Shown one piece after another: positions 17,645-31,845 of a DNA stretch of 64,000 nucleotides (within the stretch, counting starts at the first letter, position 1; every line of letters starts with the position of its first letter). The notes beneath the pieces were generated by a model that saw only the letters and a list, made by a program, of their open reading frames with translations, ran no database searches and was not told where the DNA came from. Origin of the DNA: Bifidobacterium criceti. GTDB lineage: Bacteria; Actinomycetota; Actinomycetes; Actinomycetales; Bifidobacteriaceae. The DNA is taken from assembly GCF_002286935.1 (NCBI RefSeq), contig NZ_MVOH01000014.1, forward strand, positions 62,001 to 126,000. The letters run 5' to 3'. Both the position numbers and the translations under genes were made by a program.

Positions 17645-18196
17645 CTATTCGAAGTCCTTCGGGCCCAGCACGGCGATGAGGTCGGCCTCATGCGTGCCCC
17701 ACTTCCTGAACGGCGCGTCCGAACCGAACACGGCGACACACGCGGTCGACATGCCGAGCTTGAGCAGGTCGATCATGCCCGGGTCGGACTGCGGGCCGGC
17801 AAGCCACTGGCACGCCATCGACACGGTCGGCTCATGGCCGAGGACGAGCAACGTGCGCCGCTTGTCCTTGCACGAGGCAAGCGCGTCGAAGACCGACTGC
17901 ATGCCGCTTTCATACAACGACTTCGTATAGTCGACCTTCGGCCCATCACCGAACACCTTGAGCATGCGCTCGCACGTCTGGCGCGCGCGCACCGCGTTCG
18001 AACAGTCGATCTGGTCGGGCACGAGGCCCATCGCCTTGAGCCCCTTCGCGACGCGCTTGGCCTGCTTGAGTCCCTTGTCGAGCAGTTCGCGGTCGAAATC
18101 CCCCTTCGCGTTGAACGGCTCCGTCTTCGCGTGCCTCATGACGAGCAGCACATACTTGTAGCCCTTCGCCTGCTTCGCTGCCTTCTTGACGTTCAT
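17645..18196 (-). CDS. SixA-like histidine phosphatase
   Basis: This 183-residue member of the histidine phosphatase (phosphoglycerate mutase-like) superfamily has the catalytic RHAK motif (MRHAKTEPFN) near residue 22, SNAVRARQTCERM, and the second active-site histidine in LGHEPTVS. Its size and pattern match SixA-type phosphohistidine phosphatases, but the substrate cannot be told from the sequence. It starts about 80 bases downstream of the trmI stop on the same strand. Confidence 0.8.
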   Translation of the reverse strand: MNVKKAAKQAKGYKYVLLVMRHAKTEPFNAKGDFDRELLDKGLKQAKRVAKGLKAMGLVPDQIDCSNAVRARQTCERMLKVFGDGPKVDYTKSLYESGMQSVFDALASCKDKRRTLLVLGHEPTVSMACQWLAGPQSDPGMIDLLKLGMSTACVAVFGSDAPFRKWGTHEADLIAVLGPKDFE

Positions 18197-18274
18197 CGGC
18201 GCCCTTTCGTCCGTCCGTTGCCCGGGAGGGGCATTGCAGATGCCAGTATACTGTGCGGCCGCGCCGCCGGCCGC

Positions 18275-19342
18275 CTATTCGCCTTCGGCGTCGCCGATCG
18301 CGCGCAGCTGCGCGTCGAGGTCACGCAGCACCTTGCGCAACTTGCGGTCGGAGATGTCACGCAGTTCAAGCTCGTCGAACGCCGCCTCACGCTCCTCGGG
18401 GCTCAACGCGTCGATGTCGCTCGTCGTGTCCTTCGCGGCGCGGTCGCGTTTGCGCAGCGCCTCGAAGCCTTCGGCCATCGCGCGCGAGACGACGAGGAAA
18501 CCGGTGTGCCCGATCATCTGGTGGTCGGGGCGCACGGCGAGGCCCTGCGCCTTCCAATTGCGCTCCAACGTCTCCTGGACCTGCGGTTCGGTCCAACGCC
18601 CCGACGCGCGCAACGCCTCGACGAGACGGCTCATCTGCGTCGTCGTCGTGATGTAACACGTGAGCACACCGCCCGGCGCGATGACGCGCGCGGCCTGTTC
18701 GAGCCGGTTCCACGGGTCGAGCATGTCAAGCACGATACGGTCGAAATACCCGGCCTCGAGGTCCGCGGCGACCGAGTCGAAATCCCCCGTCATCAACGTC
18801 CAATTGTCCGGATGGGCCCCGTAATACAGGTCGACGTTCGCGCGCGCGACCCTCGCGAATTCACCCCGCAGCTCGATCGTCACGAGTTCGCCCCCGCCGC
18901 CGCACGCCTCAAGCAGATGCAGACTCATCGCACCCGACCCCGCGCCCGATTCGAGCACACGATGGCCGCGGCGGATGTCACCAAGCTCGATGACCTGCGC
19001 CGTGTCCTTCGGATACATGATCTGCGCGCCGCGCGGCATCGACAGCACATAGTCGGCAAGTCGCGGGCGCATGACGGCGAATCGCCACCCGCCGATCGCA
19101 CGCGTGCCCTTCCACGGCTTGTTGCGGTCGCGTTCGGGATGCTCGGCGTTGACCTGCGCCTCACGTTTCGCCGTCACGCTCGTGACGATGACGCCTTCGC
19201 TCCTGCCGATGACGTCGTCATGCAGGATGAGGCCATGCGCCGTCTGCGTCGCCCCTCCCGGCGTGAGCTGGTCGGTGATCTTATTCGACTTCCTGTCGGT
19301 GAACTGGACCTTCTCCCCCGCTACGAACGGACCACGGCGCAT
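18275..19342 (-). CDS. trmI: tRNA (adenine58-N1)-methyltransferase
   Basis: TrmI methylates A58 in the T-loop of tRNA. The 355-residue protein has an N-terminal beta-barrel part (GPFVAGEKVQFTDRK) and a Rossmann methyltransferase domain. The SAM motif is VLESGAGSGAMSLHLL and the catalytic acidic motif is IVLDMLDPWNRLEQ. In actinobacteria this gene is commonly near proteasome genes, but not here. The C-terminal tail of about 60 residues is charged and low in predicted structure. Confidence 0.92.
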   Translation of the reverse strand: MRRGPFVAGEKVQFTDRKSNKITDQLTPGGATQTAHGLILHDDVIGRSEGVIVTSVTAKREAQVNAEHPERDRNKPWKGTRAIGGWRFAVMRPRLADYVLSMPRGAQIMYPKDTAQVIELGDIRRGHRVLESGAGSGAMSLHLLEACGGGGELVTIELRGEFARVARANVDLYYGAHPDNWTLMTGDFDSVAADLEAGYFDRIVLDMLDPWNRLEQAARVIAPGGVLTCYITTTTQMSRLVEALRASGRWTEPQVQETLERNWKAQGLAVRPDHQMIGHTGFLVVSRAMAEGFEALRKRDRAAKDTTSDIDALSPEEREAAFDELELRDISDRKLRKVLRDLDAQLRAIGDAEGE

Positions 19343-19459
19343 ACGGCGGCTCCTTTCCCGGAAAAAACAGGCCGCCTCCTTTCGGCGCGCCCTTGGATGT
19401 TGACAACCATTGCCCAGCGTACACGACGCCTGGGGCCTGCGGACGCAAGGCCGCCTGAG

Positions 19460-20353
19460 TCAGCGCGCGTACGCGCTCCAACGGCCCCCGTCATGGTGCA
19501 CATGCAGGTCGAGGCCGAAGAGCGAGGAAAGCCGCTCCCCAGTGAACCCGTGGTCGAGGTCGCCCGCATAGACGACCGTGCCGGGCATCGGTTCACGTCC
19601 CGCGACATGGTCCGCGAGCGCGTCCGCCTCGCTGCCGCGCACCCTACCGAGGATCGCGACATGGTCGAATCCTTCCGGGATCTCCTCGAGGCGATGCGTG
19701 ACGACGATGACGGTGCGTGCGGCGTCATCGGTGCCGATCCTGCTCAACGCGCGCAGCGTCGTCTCGCGGCCGCCCAGGTCGAGGCCCGTCGTCGGCTCGT
19801 CAAGGATGAGCAGTTCGGAGCGCGCCATGAGTGAACGGCATATCATGACGCGTGTGCGCTCGCCTTCGGACAGGTTGCCAATCGACTTGCCGATGAGGTA
19901 TTCGATGCCGAACTCGCGCATGAGGGCGCGCGCGTGCGCGTACTCGTCGGGCGTGTACGTGTCGCGCCAACGTCCCGTGACGGCCTTGAGCGCCGTGACG
20001 ACGGCGTCGAGAGGATCCTCGTCGCCCGGCACAGCGCGCAGCAGCTCCGCCGAGCTCAACCCGATGAGATGGCGGTAGGAGAAGACGTCCACCTTGCCAA
20101 GCCTGCGGCCTAGGATGTGCACGTCGCCCGACGACGGGAAAACGCGCGTCGCCATCATCTGCACAAGCGTCGATTTGCCGATGCCGTTGGGGCCGAACAG
20201 CACCCATTTCTCGCCACGTGGGATCGTCAGGTTCACGTCGGTGAGGATCGTGCGCCCATATCTGCGGAACTCAACGTCGCGCAGCACGACGGCCGCGTCA
20301 TCGTCCCCGTGCGCGTATGTGCGCGTGTATGCGGCGGTCGTGTCGTCACCCAT
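19460..20353 (-). CDS. ABC transporter ATP-binding protein (ModF/YlmA-like)
   Basis: This 297-residue single ABC ATPase has the Walker A GPNGIGKST, Q-loop region GLSSAELLRA, signature LSEGERTRV, Walker B LLILDEPTTGLD and H-loop VVTHRLEEIP. The start at 20353 follows ACAGGAGGAACG, so an earlier in-frame codon at 20374 is rejected. No permease or binding protein adjoins it. The substrate, and whether it works in transport at all, are unknown. Confidence 0.85.
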   Translation of the reverse strand: MGDDTTAAYTRTYAHGDDDAAVVLRDVEFRRYGRTILTDVNLTIPRGEKWVLFGPNGIGKSTLVQMMATRVFPSSGDVHILGRRLGKVDVFSYRHLIGLSSAELLRAVPGDEDPLDAVVTALKAVTGRWRDTYTPDEYAHARALMREFGIEYLIGKSIGNLSEGERTRVMICRSLMARSELLILDEPTTGLDLGGRETTLRALSRIGTDDAARTVIVVTHRLEEIPEGFDHVAILGRVRGSEADALADHVAGREPMPGTVVYAGDLDHGFTGERLSSLFGLDLHVHHDGGRWSAYAR

Positions 20354-20539
20354 CGTTCCTCCTGTCGGTGTCATCCATCATCGTATGCACCCACGCTAGC
20401 GCACCCATGCACCACCGTCGCGGCGTGTCCCGGGATGCGGTCCGGCGGCGCGAGCCGCGCATACCACCTCGGCACGGGCGGCGCGCGCACGGTTCGCTCA
20501 TGACGGCAAAACTTCGCCTTACCGCGTATTTCCCGTCTC

Positions 20540-20564
20540 CCCACGCGATGTGCACTAGCGTGGG
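20540..20564. promoter_or_regulatory. Inverted repeat at the bcp start
   Basis: CCCACGC (20540-20546) and GCGTGGG (20558-20564) form a perfect 7-bp inverted repeat. Its right arm runs into the GGGAA ribosome binding site 5 bases before the bcp ATG. It could be an operator or an mRNA stem. Confidence 0.4.
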
Positions 20565-20568
20565 AACC

Positions 20569-21054
20569 ATGAGTGAAACAACCATGGTACGCCTGACCAA
20601 AGGCGAGACAGCACCGAACTTCGAGCTCGAATCCGACGAATACAAGCATTACGCGCTCGCCGACTTCAAGCACAAGAACATCGTGCTCTACTTCTATCCG
20701 AAAGCCGGATCGTCGATCTGCACGCTCGAGGCGAGGGATTTCCAGAAGAACCTCGAACGCTTCGCGAACGAAGGGTACACCGTCATCGGCGTCTCCCCCG
20801 ACGACGTGAAGGAACTGCAGGAGTTCCGCGAGAACAACGACCTCGGCTTCGTGCTGCTGTCCGATCCGGAATACACCGCGCACAAGCTGTACGGCGCCGC
20901 GAAGGAACACGTCAAGGATGGCGAGAAGACCTATGAGACCGTCCGTTCGACCTTCGTCATCGACGGCGACGGCAAGATCGTGCTCGCGAGCTACGACGTC
21001 GACATCAACGGCCAGATCGAGGCACTCCTCGACGAGATCGAGAAGAACAAGTGA
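20569..21054 (+). CDS. bcp: Thiol peroxidase, Bcp/PrxQ family
   Basis: Bcp reduces hydrogen and organic peroxides using thioredoxin. The 161-residue protein has the peroxiredoxin fold pattern VLYFYPKAGSSICTLEARDF, in which the peroxidatic cysteine and following Glu-Ala are conserved but the usual TPGC is SSIC. IGVSPDD and FVIDGDGKI follow. There is no second cysteine nearby, as in 1-Cys-like Bcp. The start at 20569 (MSETTMVRL) gives the family's normal length. Upstream in-frame codons would add 84 low-complexity residues. Confidence 0.93.
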   Translation: MSETTMVRLTKGETAPNFELESDEYKHYALADFKHKNIVLYFYPKAGSSICTLEARDFQKNLERFANEGYTVIGVSPDDVKELQEFRENNDLGFVLLSDPEYTAHKLYGAAKEHVKDGEKTYETVRSTFVIDGDGKIVLASYDVDINGQIEALLDEIEKNK

Positions 21055-21111
21055 TCCGATAGGCCGATGAAGCGCGTCGGGGTCTTCCCCCCGCGCACCC
21101 ATACGGAACAA

Positions 21112-21167
21112 GGCCCCGGCGCCGCATCCGCTCCGTCCATACGGACGGCGGATGCGGCGCCGGGGCC
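21112..21167. terminator. Strong hairpin terminator after bcp
   Basis: A 19-bp perfect GC stem (outer arms starting GGCCCCGGCG) carries a further 6-bp inner stem (CCGTCC/GGACGG) and is followed by TTT. It lies between convergent bcp and the membrane-protein gene and can serve both. Confidence 0.8.
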
Positions 21168-21187
21168 TTTCGCATCGGCTGATCGCG

Positions 21188-21646
21188 TCACACGGCGGTG
21201 CCGTTCTGGTCGAGGTTCGGATTGTTCTTCGGGTCGCCCGCCGTGAAGAACAGGCTCAGCACGCCCGCGGCGAAGCACGCGGACACGGTGATGATCGACC
21301 ACAGCGGATGCTGGGGCAGCCACATGACGACGAAGAACATGATCGCGGAGACGACGATGACGACCCAGCTCGCGACGCGGAACCACTGGCGCACCGAATG
21401 GGGCGCGCGGATGACCTGCGGCGGGTCGAAATCGTTCGGATCGGTGTCCATCGCGACCTCTTCGGCGTGTTCGAGCTCGCTGCTCGTCGGCTTCCACGGG
21501 CCGGTCTTGCCTTCCTTGAGACGGCGGGACTTCTCCTGAAGCTGGTATTCGTCGATCATGCCCGAGCGGCCGCGACCCTGCGTCGCGTCATACTGCTCCG
21601 GCACGCCGCCCTTGTTCCTGGCGCGGCGTTCCGCACGGTTTGCCAT
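21188..21646 (-). CDS. Conserved small membrane protein, function unknown
   Basis: This 152-residue protein begins with a basic segment (MANRAERRARNKGG), then a polar stretch, then two membrane segments at about residues 91-111 (VASWVVIVVSAIMFFVVMWL) and 116-135 (LWSIITVSACFAAGVLSLFF), and ends with a short polar tail rich in Asn. A family name is not recognised. The orientation and distance suggest transcription independent of gltD. It is probably a bifidobacterial or actinobacterial core membrane protein. Confidence 0.75.
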   Translation of the reverse strand: MANRAERRARNKGGVPEQYDATQGRGRSGMIDEYQLQEKSRRLKEGKTGPWKPTSSELEHAEEVAMDTDPNDFDPPQVIRAPHSVRQWFRVASWVVIVVSAIMFFVVMWLPQHPLWSIITVSACFAAGVLSLFFTAGDPKNNPNLDQNGTAV

Positions 21647-21818
21647 GGCGACTCCTTTCCTCTACAACGTTGTCACCGCCTCTACTGTACTGCATGGCAC
21701 GGCGGTCCCCGCACGTTCCGCCACCGGGCGCAACAGATGGGTTCATGATTCCCCTGCACACGAAGGCGCCGCACACCATGATGGTGTGCGGCGCCCAGTG
21801 GAAGCGCTGTCCCCGCGC

Positions 21819-23354
21819 TCAGCGGCGCGGCAGCGACATCGGCCGCTGCGAGGCGACGATCGGCGCAGGCAGCTCGGTCGGCTCGCCGGTCAGATAGGCG
21901 TCGACGGCGGCCGCGCACGAACGGCCTTCGGCGATCGCCCAGACGACGAGGCTCTGGCCGCGTCCCGCGTCACCGCACGAGAACACACCATCCTGCGACG
22001 TCTGGAACGCGTCGTCGCGCGCGACGTTGCCGCGCTCGTCAAGACGCACCGGCAGCTGCTCGCCGAGCGTCGACGTGTCCGGATGCAGGAAGCCGACCGA
22101 GATGAGCACAAGGTCGGCCGGGATGACGCGTTCGGTGCCCGGCTGGCGCGTGAACGGGCCGTTCTCGCCCGGCGCGACCGACACGACCTTGAGGCCGGTG
22201 ACGTGTCCTTGGCCGTCGGCGACGAAGCCTTCCGCCTGCGCCGACTGCTCATAGGTGATCTTCGTGCCGTCCTCCTCGCCGACGAAGTTGACGGAATCCG
22301 TGTTGTACACGTATTCGCCGCCCTCCTCCATCGACGACGTCTTCTGGTAGAGGCGCGCGAACGTCGGCCACGGCTGGTTGTCGGGGCGTGCCGACGGCTC
22401 CTTCGGCATGATCTGCAGGACCGTGACGTCCTTCGCGCCCTGGCGGATCGACGTGCCGAGGCAGTCGGAGCCGGTGTCGCCGCCGCCGATGATGACGACG
22501 TGCTTGTCCTTCGCCGTGATGCCATGGACGGGTTCCTTGCCGTAGACGCGGCGCGTCGCGTCCGGCAGGAAGTCCATCGCGAAATGGATGCCGTCAAGCT
22601 CACGGCCGGGGATGTTCATGTCACGCGGCACCGTCGAACCGATCGCGACGACGACCGCGTCGTACCGCGAACGCAGGTCGTCCCATGAGATGTCCTTGCC
22701 GATCTCGACGTTCGTGCGGAACCGTGTGCCCTCGGCTTCCATCTGCTCGACACGGCGGTCGAGGATGCGCTTGTCGAGCTTGAAGTTCGGAATGCCGTAG
22801 CGCATGAGGCCGCCGACCTCGTCGTCGCGTTCATAGACGACGACGGTATGGCCGGCGCGCGTGAGCTGCTGCGCGCAGGCAAGGCCCGCAGGGCCCGAAC
22901 CGACGACGGCGACCGTCTGCGAGCTGAGGCGTTCGGGCGGCAACGGCTTGACGTAGTCGAGCTCCCACGCCTGGTCGATGATCGTCACCTCGTCGTTCTT
23001 GATCATCGTCGGCGGCTGGTGGATGCCGAGCACGCACGCCGATTCACACAGCGCCGGGCAGATGCGTCCGGTGACCTCCGGGAAGTTGTTCGTCATCGAC
23101 AGGCGGTTGTACGCCTCCTCCCACTTGCCCTGGCGCACAAGGTCGTTCCATTCGGGGATGAGGTTGCCCAGCGGGCAGCCGGACATGCAGAACGGCGTGC
23201 CGCAGTCCATGCAGCGCGCTGCCTGCTCCCTGGTCCAATCCTGCAGGCCGCTTTCGGCATGCACGTCGAACCAGTCGTTGATGCGTTCGGCGACGGGGCG
23301 TTCGGCCAGTTCCCTGCGGGTACGGACCTTCAGGAATCCACGTGGATCTGCCAT
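21819..23354 (-). CDS. gltD: Glutamate synthase (NADPH) small subunit
   Basis: GltD passes electrons from NADPH to the large subunit so that glutamine and 2-oxoglutarate give two glutamates. The 511-residue protein has N-terminal cysteine clusters (CMDCGTPFCMSGCPLGN, CPALCESACVLG), an FAD-binding VVGSGPAGLACAQQL, and an NADPH-binding IIGGGDTGSDCLG. The start at 23354 lies one base after the gltB stop, with GGAGCG inside the end of gltB. Coupling to gltB is very likely. Confidence 0.96.
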   Translation of the reverse strand: MADPRGFLKVRTRRELAERPVAERINDWFDVHAESGLQDWTREQAARCMDCGTPFCMSGCPLGNLIPEWNDLVRQGKWEEAYNRLSMTNNFPEVTGRICPALCESACVLGIHQPPTMIKNDEVTIIDQAWELDYVKPLPPERLSSQTVAVVGSGPAGLACAQQLTRAGHTVVVYERDDEVGGLMRYGIPNFKLDKRILDRRVEQMEAEGTRFRTNVEIGKDISWDDLRSRYDAVVVAIGSTVPRDMNIPGRELDGIHFAMDFLPDATRRVYGKEPVHGITAKDKHVVIIGGGDTGSDCLGTSIRQGAKDVTVLQIMPKEPSARPDNQPWPTFARLYQKTSSMEEGGEYVYNTDSVNFVGEEDGTKITYEQSAQAEGFVADGQGHVTGLKVVSVAPGENGPFTRQPGTERVIPADLVLISVGFLHPDTSTLGEQLPVRLDERGNVARDDAFQTSQDGVFSCGDAGRGQSLVVWAIAEGRSCAAAVDAYLTGEPTELPAPIVASQRPMSLPRR

Positions 23355-23355
23355 G

Positions 23356-27924
<4,569 letters not shown>

Positions 27925-28139
27925 CGCAATCACCTCTCTAGTCACAGGGAAAGCCCATCCCCTACTGAAGTTCCAGTTGCAGGCTACCAGTGCGCGACGG
28001 GTCGGCATGGTCCGGTGACCACATCGCGAATCGTGCGCCCGCCCTCACGTGTGCGTTGCGCGCGGGGCGGCGGCAATCCAGCCTTTCGCATTCTATGAGG
28101 TCGATTATTTCGGAAGTATGACGACATCGCCGCGTCCGT

Positions 28140-28207
28140 GGAAAAAAATCACATAGTGAGACGGCGGCGTGTCCGTCTGTGGCGGCGCGCGTCGCGGCGC
28201 GCGCCGC
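28140..28207 (-). terminator. Possible terminator past hemW
   Basis: A perfect 10-bp stem (28182-28191 with 28198-28207) overlaps the hemW stop. Further along on the - strand, TCAC-TAT-GTGA is followed by a T7 run. Either or both could end the hemW transcript. Confidence 0.4.
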
Positions 28208-29406
28208 TACGGCAGCTCGTCGAAGATACGCTCGATGACGGCGTCGTTGAGCAGACGTCCGCGCCGTGTCGCGACGAGCCGCGCGCCGCCTGCGGCGTGC
28301 ACGCGCGTCGCGAGCCCCTCATGTTCGAGTTCGCGTACGACGGCGCCGAGGTCGCGTGCGGTGAGGCGTTCGATCTCGTCGATGTCGAGCCCTTCGCGCA
28401 GGCGTACACCGAGCATGACGCGCTCCTCGAGGTCCTCGTGTGCGGAGACGACCTCATGGCCGCCCCATGGCACGTCGCCTTGTGCGATCCGCTGCGCCCA
28501 CGCGCGCGGATGGAGCACATCCCATGCGCGCAGCGAACGCGCGCCGTCCGTACCGGACGCGGCGGGCAGCGTGTAGTGGCTGTGCGCGCCGGGACCGACG
28601 CCCGCCCAGTCGGCGTTCCTCCAGTAGCCGAGGTTGTGCCGGCTCTCATGGCCGGGGACGGCCCAGTTCGAAATCTCGTACCATTCGAGGCCCGCGGCGC
28701 GGCACATGTCGTCGACGATCTCGTATTTCGCGGCTTCGTCGTCGTCATCGGGGCGCGACAGCCTGCCGGCCGCGATGAGACGTCCCATCTTCGTGTGTGG
28801 TTCGACGGTGAGCGCGTAGGCGGACAGGTGGTCGACGCCGAGGCCGAGCGCGGTTTCGACGCTCGTACGCCAATCGTCGAGGCTTTCGCCTGGCGCGCCA
28901 TAGATGAGATCGACGCTCGCGCGCAGCCCGGCGGCGCGCGCGGCGGCGACACCGTCGGCGACGTTCGCGGGCGTATGCGTGCGGTCGAGCGTGCGCAGCA
29001 CATGCGGCACCGCGGACTGCATGCCGAACGAGATGCGTGTGAAACCACCGTCGGCGAGCGCTCGGATCGCATCGGCGTCGACGGTGTCGGGGTTCGCCTC
29101 GGTCGTGACCTCGGCGCCCTCCTCGATGCCCCATAGGCCGCGCACCGCATCAAGGATCGTGACGAGGTCCTTGACGGGCAGGACCGTCGGCGTACCGCCA
29201 CCGAAGAAGACCGTCGAGACGGCCGGCTCGTCGATGCCCTGTTCACGTTGCCACCGCCGCAGCAGGCGCATCTCCTCGACCGCCGCCGCCGCATAGCCGG
29301 CGCGCGACGCGCCACCGCCCAGATCGTGTGCGGTGTAGGTGTTGAAATCGCAATAGCCGCAGCGGCGCAGGCAGAACGGGACGTGGATGTAGACCTCGTA
29401 GCTCAA
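28207..29406 (-). CDS. hemW: Radical SAM protein HemW (coproporphyrinogen oxidase-like)
   Basis: HemW proteins are radical SAM enzymes related to HemN and act as heme chaperones rather than oxidases. The 399-residue protein has the cluster motif FCLRRCGYCDF (CxxxCxxC) near residue 10, the SAM-binding FFGGGTPT, and a C-terminal HemN winged-helix part (LGVRLREGLDIDEIERLT). TTG at 29406 is the chosen start because GGAGGTGTGCG precedes it. A GTG at 29436 in the same frame has no such site. The region before the start repeats its first codons. It is downstream of lepA, a pairing seen in many Gram-positives. Confidence 0.9.
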   Translation of the reverse strand: MSYEVYIHVPFCLRRCGYCDFNTYTAHDLGGGASRAGYAAAAVEEMRLLRRWQREQGIDEPAVSTVFFGGGTPTVLPVKDLVTILDAVRGLWGIEEGAEVTTEANPDTVDADAIRALADGGFTRISFGMQSAVPHVLRTLDRTHTPANVADGVAAARAAGLRASVDLIYGAPGESLDDWRTSVETALGLGVDHLSAYALTVEPHTKMGRLIAAGRLSRPDDDDEAAKYEIVDDMCRAAGLEWYEISNWAVPGHESRHNLGYWRNADWAGVGPGAHSHYTLPAASGTDGARSLRAWDVLHPRAWAQRIAQGDVPWGGHEVVSAHEDLEERVMLGVRLREGLDIDEIERLTARDLGAVVRELEHEGLATRVHAAGGARLVATRRGRLLNDAVIERIFDELP

Positions 29407-29474
29407 CGCACACCTCCGCCGCAGCCATCGCGACACAGGCGGAACGGGACGTGGATGCAGACCTCGTATCGCAT
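29403..29474 (-). CDS. Short leader ORF duplicating the HemW N-terminus
   Basis: A 23-codon frame starting with ATG reads MRYEVCIHVPFRLCRDGCGG and three more residues. It closely copies the beginning of HemW (SYEVYIHVPFCLRRC). Its TGA overlaps the hemW TTG (TTGA), and its ATG lies 10 bases past the lepA stop. It is either the remnant of a short tandem duplication or a translated leader coupled to hemW. No ribosome binding site of its own is clear. Confidence 0.4.
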   Translation of the reverse strand: MRYEVCIHVPFRLCRDGCGGGVR

Positions 29475-29484
29475 CGCGCGGCGC

Positions 29485-31365
29485 TCAGCCTTCGGTCTTC
29501 TGGGCGGCGCGGATCTTGTCCTTCGTGTCGCGGTCGCTGCCGGTCTCGCCCGTCGACAATGCGGCTACGAACGCCTCCTGCGGCACCTCGACATGGCCGA
29601 GCATCTTCATGCGCTTCTTGCCGGCCTTCTGCTTCTCAAGCAGTTTGCGCTTGCGTGTGATGTCGCCGCCGTAGCATTTTGCGAGCACGTCCTTGCGCAA
29701 TGCGCGGATGTTCTCACGGGCGATGATGCGCGAGCCGATCGCCGCCTGGATCGGGATCTCGAACTGCTGGCGCGGGATGAGCTCGCGCAGCTTCTTCGTC
29801 ATCATGACGCCGTAGCTGTACGCCTTGTCACGGTGCACGATCGCCGAGAACGCGTCTACCTTGTCGCCCTGGATGAGGATGTCGACCTTGACGAGATCGG
29901 CCGCCTGCTCGCCGTCCTCATGGTAGTCGAGTGACGCGTAGCCCTTCGTGCGGCTCTTGAGCTGGTCGAAGAAGTCGAAGACGATCTCGGCGAGCGGGAT
30001 GCGGTAATGCATCTCGACGCGGTCGGTCGAGATGTACTCCATCGTGCCCATGACGCCGCGGTGGTCCTGGCACAGTTCCATGACGGCGCCGATGAACTCC
30101 TTCGGCGTGATGATGTCGGCCGCGACGACCGGTTCGACGATCCGTTTGATCTTGCCTTCGGGGAATTCGCTCGGGTTCGTCACCCGGTGCACGGTGCCGT
30201 CCTCGCTCGTCACCTCGTACGGCACGTTCGGCGCCGTCGAGATCAGGTCAAGGCCGAATTCACGGCTGAGGCGCTCGGAGACTATCTCCATGTGCAACAG
30301 GCCGAGGAAGCCGCAGCGGAAGCCGAAACCGAGCGCGACCGACGTCTCCGGCTCATAGACGAGCGCCGCGTCGTTGAGTTTGAGTTTGTCGAGCGCCTCG
30401 CGCAGCTCGGGGAACTGCGCGTTGTCGATCGGGAACAGGCCCGCGTACACCATCGGCTGCGGGTCGCGGTACCCGGCGAGCGGCTCGTGCGCCGGATGCG
30501 CGGCCGATGTGATCGTGTCGCCGACCTTCGACTGGCTCACATCCTTCGCGCCGGTGATGACGTAGCCGACCTCGCCCGCGCCGAGCGCGCGCGTCGGCAT
30601 CATGTCCGGACTGATGACACCGATCTCGATCGGATCGTACGTTGTGCCGACGCCCATCATATGCAGCTTCTCACGCGAACGCAGCTCGCCGTCGACCATG
30701 CGGATGTAGGTGACGATGCCACGGTACGAGTCGTAGACGGAATCGAAGATGAGCGCACGTGCGTCGGCGTCCGGATCACCGCTCGGCGCGGGCACGTCGA
30801 CGACGATGCGGTCGAGCAGGTCGCGCACGCCTTCGCCCGTCTTGCCGGACACGCGCAACACGTCGGAGGGGTCGCATCCGATGAGGCCCGCGATCTCCTC
30901 GGCGTGCTTGTCCGTCTCGGCGCTCGGCAGGTCGATCTTGTTGAGCACCGGGATGATCGTCAGGTCATGGTCGATCGCCATGTACAGGTTGCTGAGCGTC
31001 TGCGCCTCGATGCCCTGCGTCGCGTCGACGAGCAGCACGGCGCCCTCGCATGCGGCGAGCGCGCGCGAGACCTCGTACGTGAAGTCGACATGGCCGGGGG
31101 TGTCGATCATGCCAAGCGTGTACTCCTGGCCGTCGTATGTCCACGGCACGCGCACGGCCTGCGATTTGATCGTGATGCCACGTTCCTGCTCGATGTCCAT
31201 GCGGTCGAGGAACCGGTCGCGCATCTCACGTTCGGGCACGATGCCGCTGAGCTGAAGGATACGGTCCGCGACGGTCGACTTGCCGTGGTCGATATGCGCG
31301 ATGATGCAGAAATTGCGGATCAACGACTGATCGGTGAAACCGGGCTGATTATGATGCTGGCTCAC
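29485..31365 (-). CDS. lepA: Elongation factor 4 (LepA)
   Basis: LepA is a ribosome-associated GTPase that acts in translation under stress and in subunit assembly. The 626-residue protein has G1 [10 protein letters not shown]3 DTPGHVDF, G4 NKIDLP, the EF-G-like domains, and the LepA-specific C-terminal region ([14 protein letters not shown]). Its start is GTG with GGAGGGTGGC just ahead. It is transcribed away from rpsT, an arrangement common in actinobacteria. Confidence 0.97.
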   Translation of the reverse strand: MSQHHNQPGFTDQSLIRNFCIIAHIDHGKSTVADRILQLSGIVPEREMRDRFLDRMDIEQERGITIKSQAVRVPWTYDGQEYTLGMIDTPGHVDFTYEVSRALAACEGAVLLVDATQGIEAQTLSNLYMAIDHDLTIIPVLNKIDLPSAETDKHAEEIAGLIGCDPSDVLRVSGKTGEGVRDLLDRIVVDVPAPSGDPDADARALIFDSVYDSYRGIVTYIRMVDGELRSREKLHMMGVGTTYDPIEIGVISPDMMPTRALGAGEVGYVITGAKDVSQSKVGDTITSAAHPAHEPLAGYRDPQPMVYAGLFPIDNAQFPELREALDKLKLNDAALVYEPETSVALGFGFRCGFLGLLHMEIVSERLSREFGLDLISTAPNVPYEVTSEDGTVHRVTNPSEFPEGKIKRIVEPVVAADIITPKEFIGAVMELCQDHRGVMGTMEYISTDRVEMHYRIPLAEIVFDFFDQLKSRTKGYASLDYHEDGEQAADLVKVDILIQGDKVDAFSAIVHRDKAYSYGVMMTKKLRELIPRQQFEIPIQAAIGSRIIARENIRALRKDVLAKCYGGDITRKRKLLEKQKAGKKRMKMLGHVEVPQEAFVAALSTGETGSDRDTKDKIRAAQKTEG

Positions 31366-31513
31366 GCCACCCTCCTGTTGTACGAGTTCGCGACCATTCT
31401 AGCGGCAACGCGCGGCAAACGGGAACGTGCGCCGATGGTGTCCTTTATCCGCGGTGCGTGGTAGTATGCCTTTTCGTATGTCCTTATAGAAACCGTTGTT
31501 TGGAGAATACATA

Positions 31514-31774
31514 GTGGCAAACATCAAGTCGCAGAAGAAGCGCGTCCTCACAAACGAGAAGGCGCACAAGCGCAACGTCGCGGTCAAGTCCGCGATCAAG
31601 ACCGCGATCCGTCACACCCGCGAAGCCATCGCCTCGGGCGACAAGGCCGCGGCTGAGGCGGCGTTCCAGATCGCTGGCCGCAAGCTCGATCAGGCGGCCA
31701 GCAAGGGCGTCATCCACAAGAACCAGGCCGCGAACCGCAAGTCCGGTTTGGCGCTGCAGATCAACGCGATGTGA
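31514..31774 (+). CDS. rpsT: 30S ribosomal protein S20
   Basis: S20 binds 16S rRNA early in assembly of the small subunit. The 86-residue basic helical protein starts [21 protein letters not shown] and ends [18 protein letters not shown], as in the family. The start is GTG at 31514 behind GGAGAATAC. A non-ATG start is of interest because the E. coli gene also uses a weak start that is needed for autogenous control. A hairpin terminator follows 16 bases after the stop. Confidence 0.97.
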   Translation: MANIKSQKKRVLTNEKAHKRNVAVKSAIKTAIRHTREAIASGDKAAAEAAFQIAGRKLDQAASKGVIHKNQAANRKSGLALQINAM

Positions 31775-31790
31775 TCTGATCCACGCTTGA

Positions 31791-31829
31791 CGAATGGGCC
31801 CGGATGGCGATGCCACCCGGGCCCATTCG
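31791..31829. terminator. Terminator of rpsT
   Basis: An 18-bp stem with a single mismatch (CGAATGGGCCCGG pairing with CCGGGCCCATTCG at the base) has a 3-base loop. It is shared with the convergent channel gene. Confidence 0.75.
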
Positions 31830-31845
31830 TATGTGCGCGTACATG

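Noticed and set aside
17690-19834. A 714-codon + strand open frame covering the phosphatase, trmI and part of the ABC gene
   Set aside because: It crosses three clear - strand genes, is Arg-rich and has no ribosome binding site or motifs.
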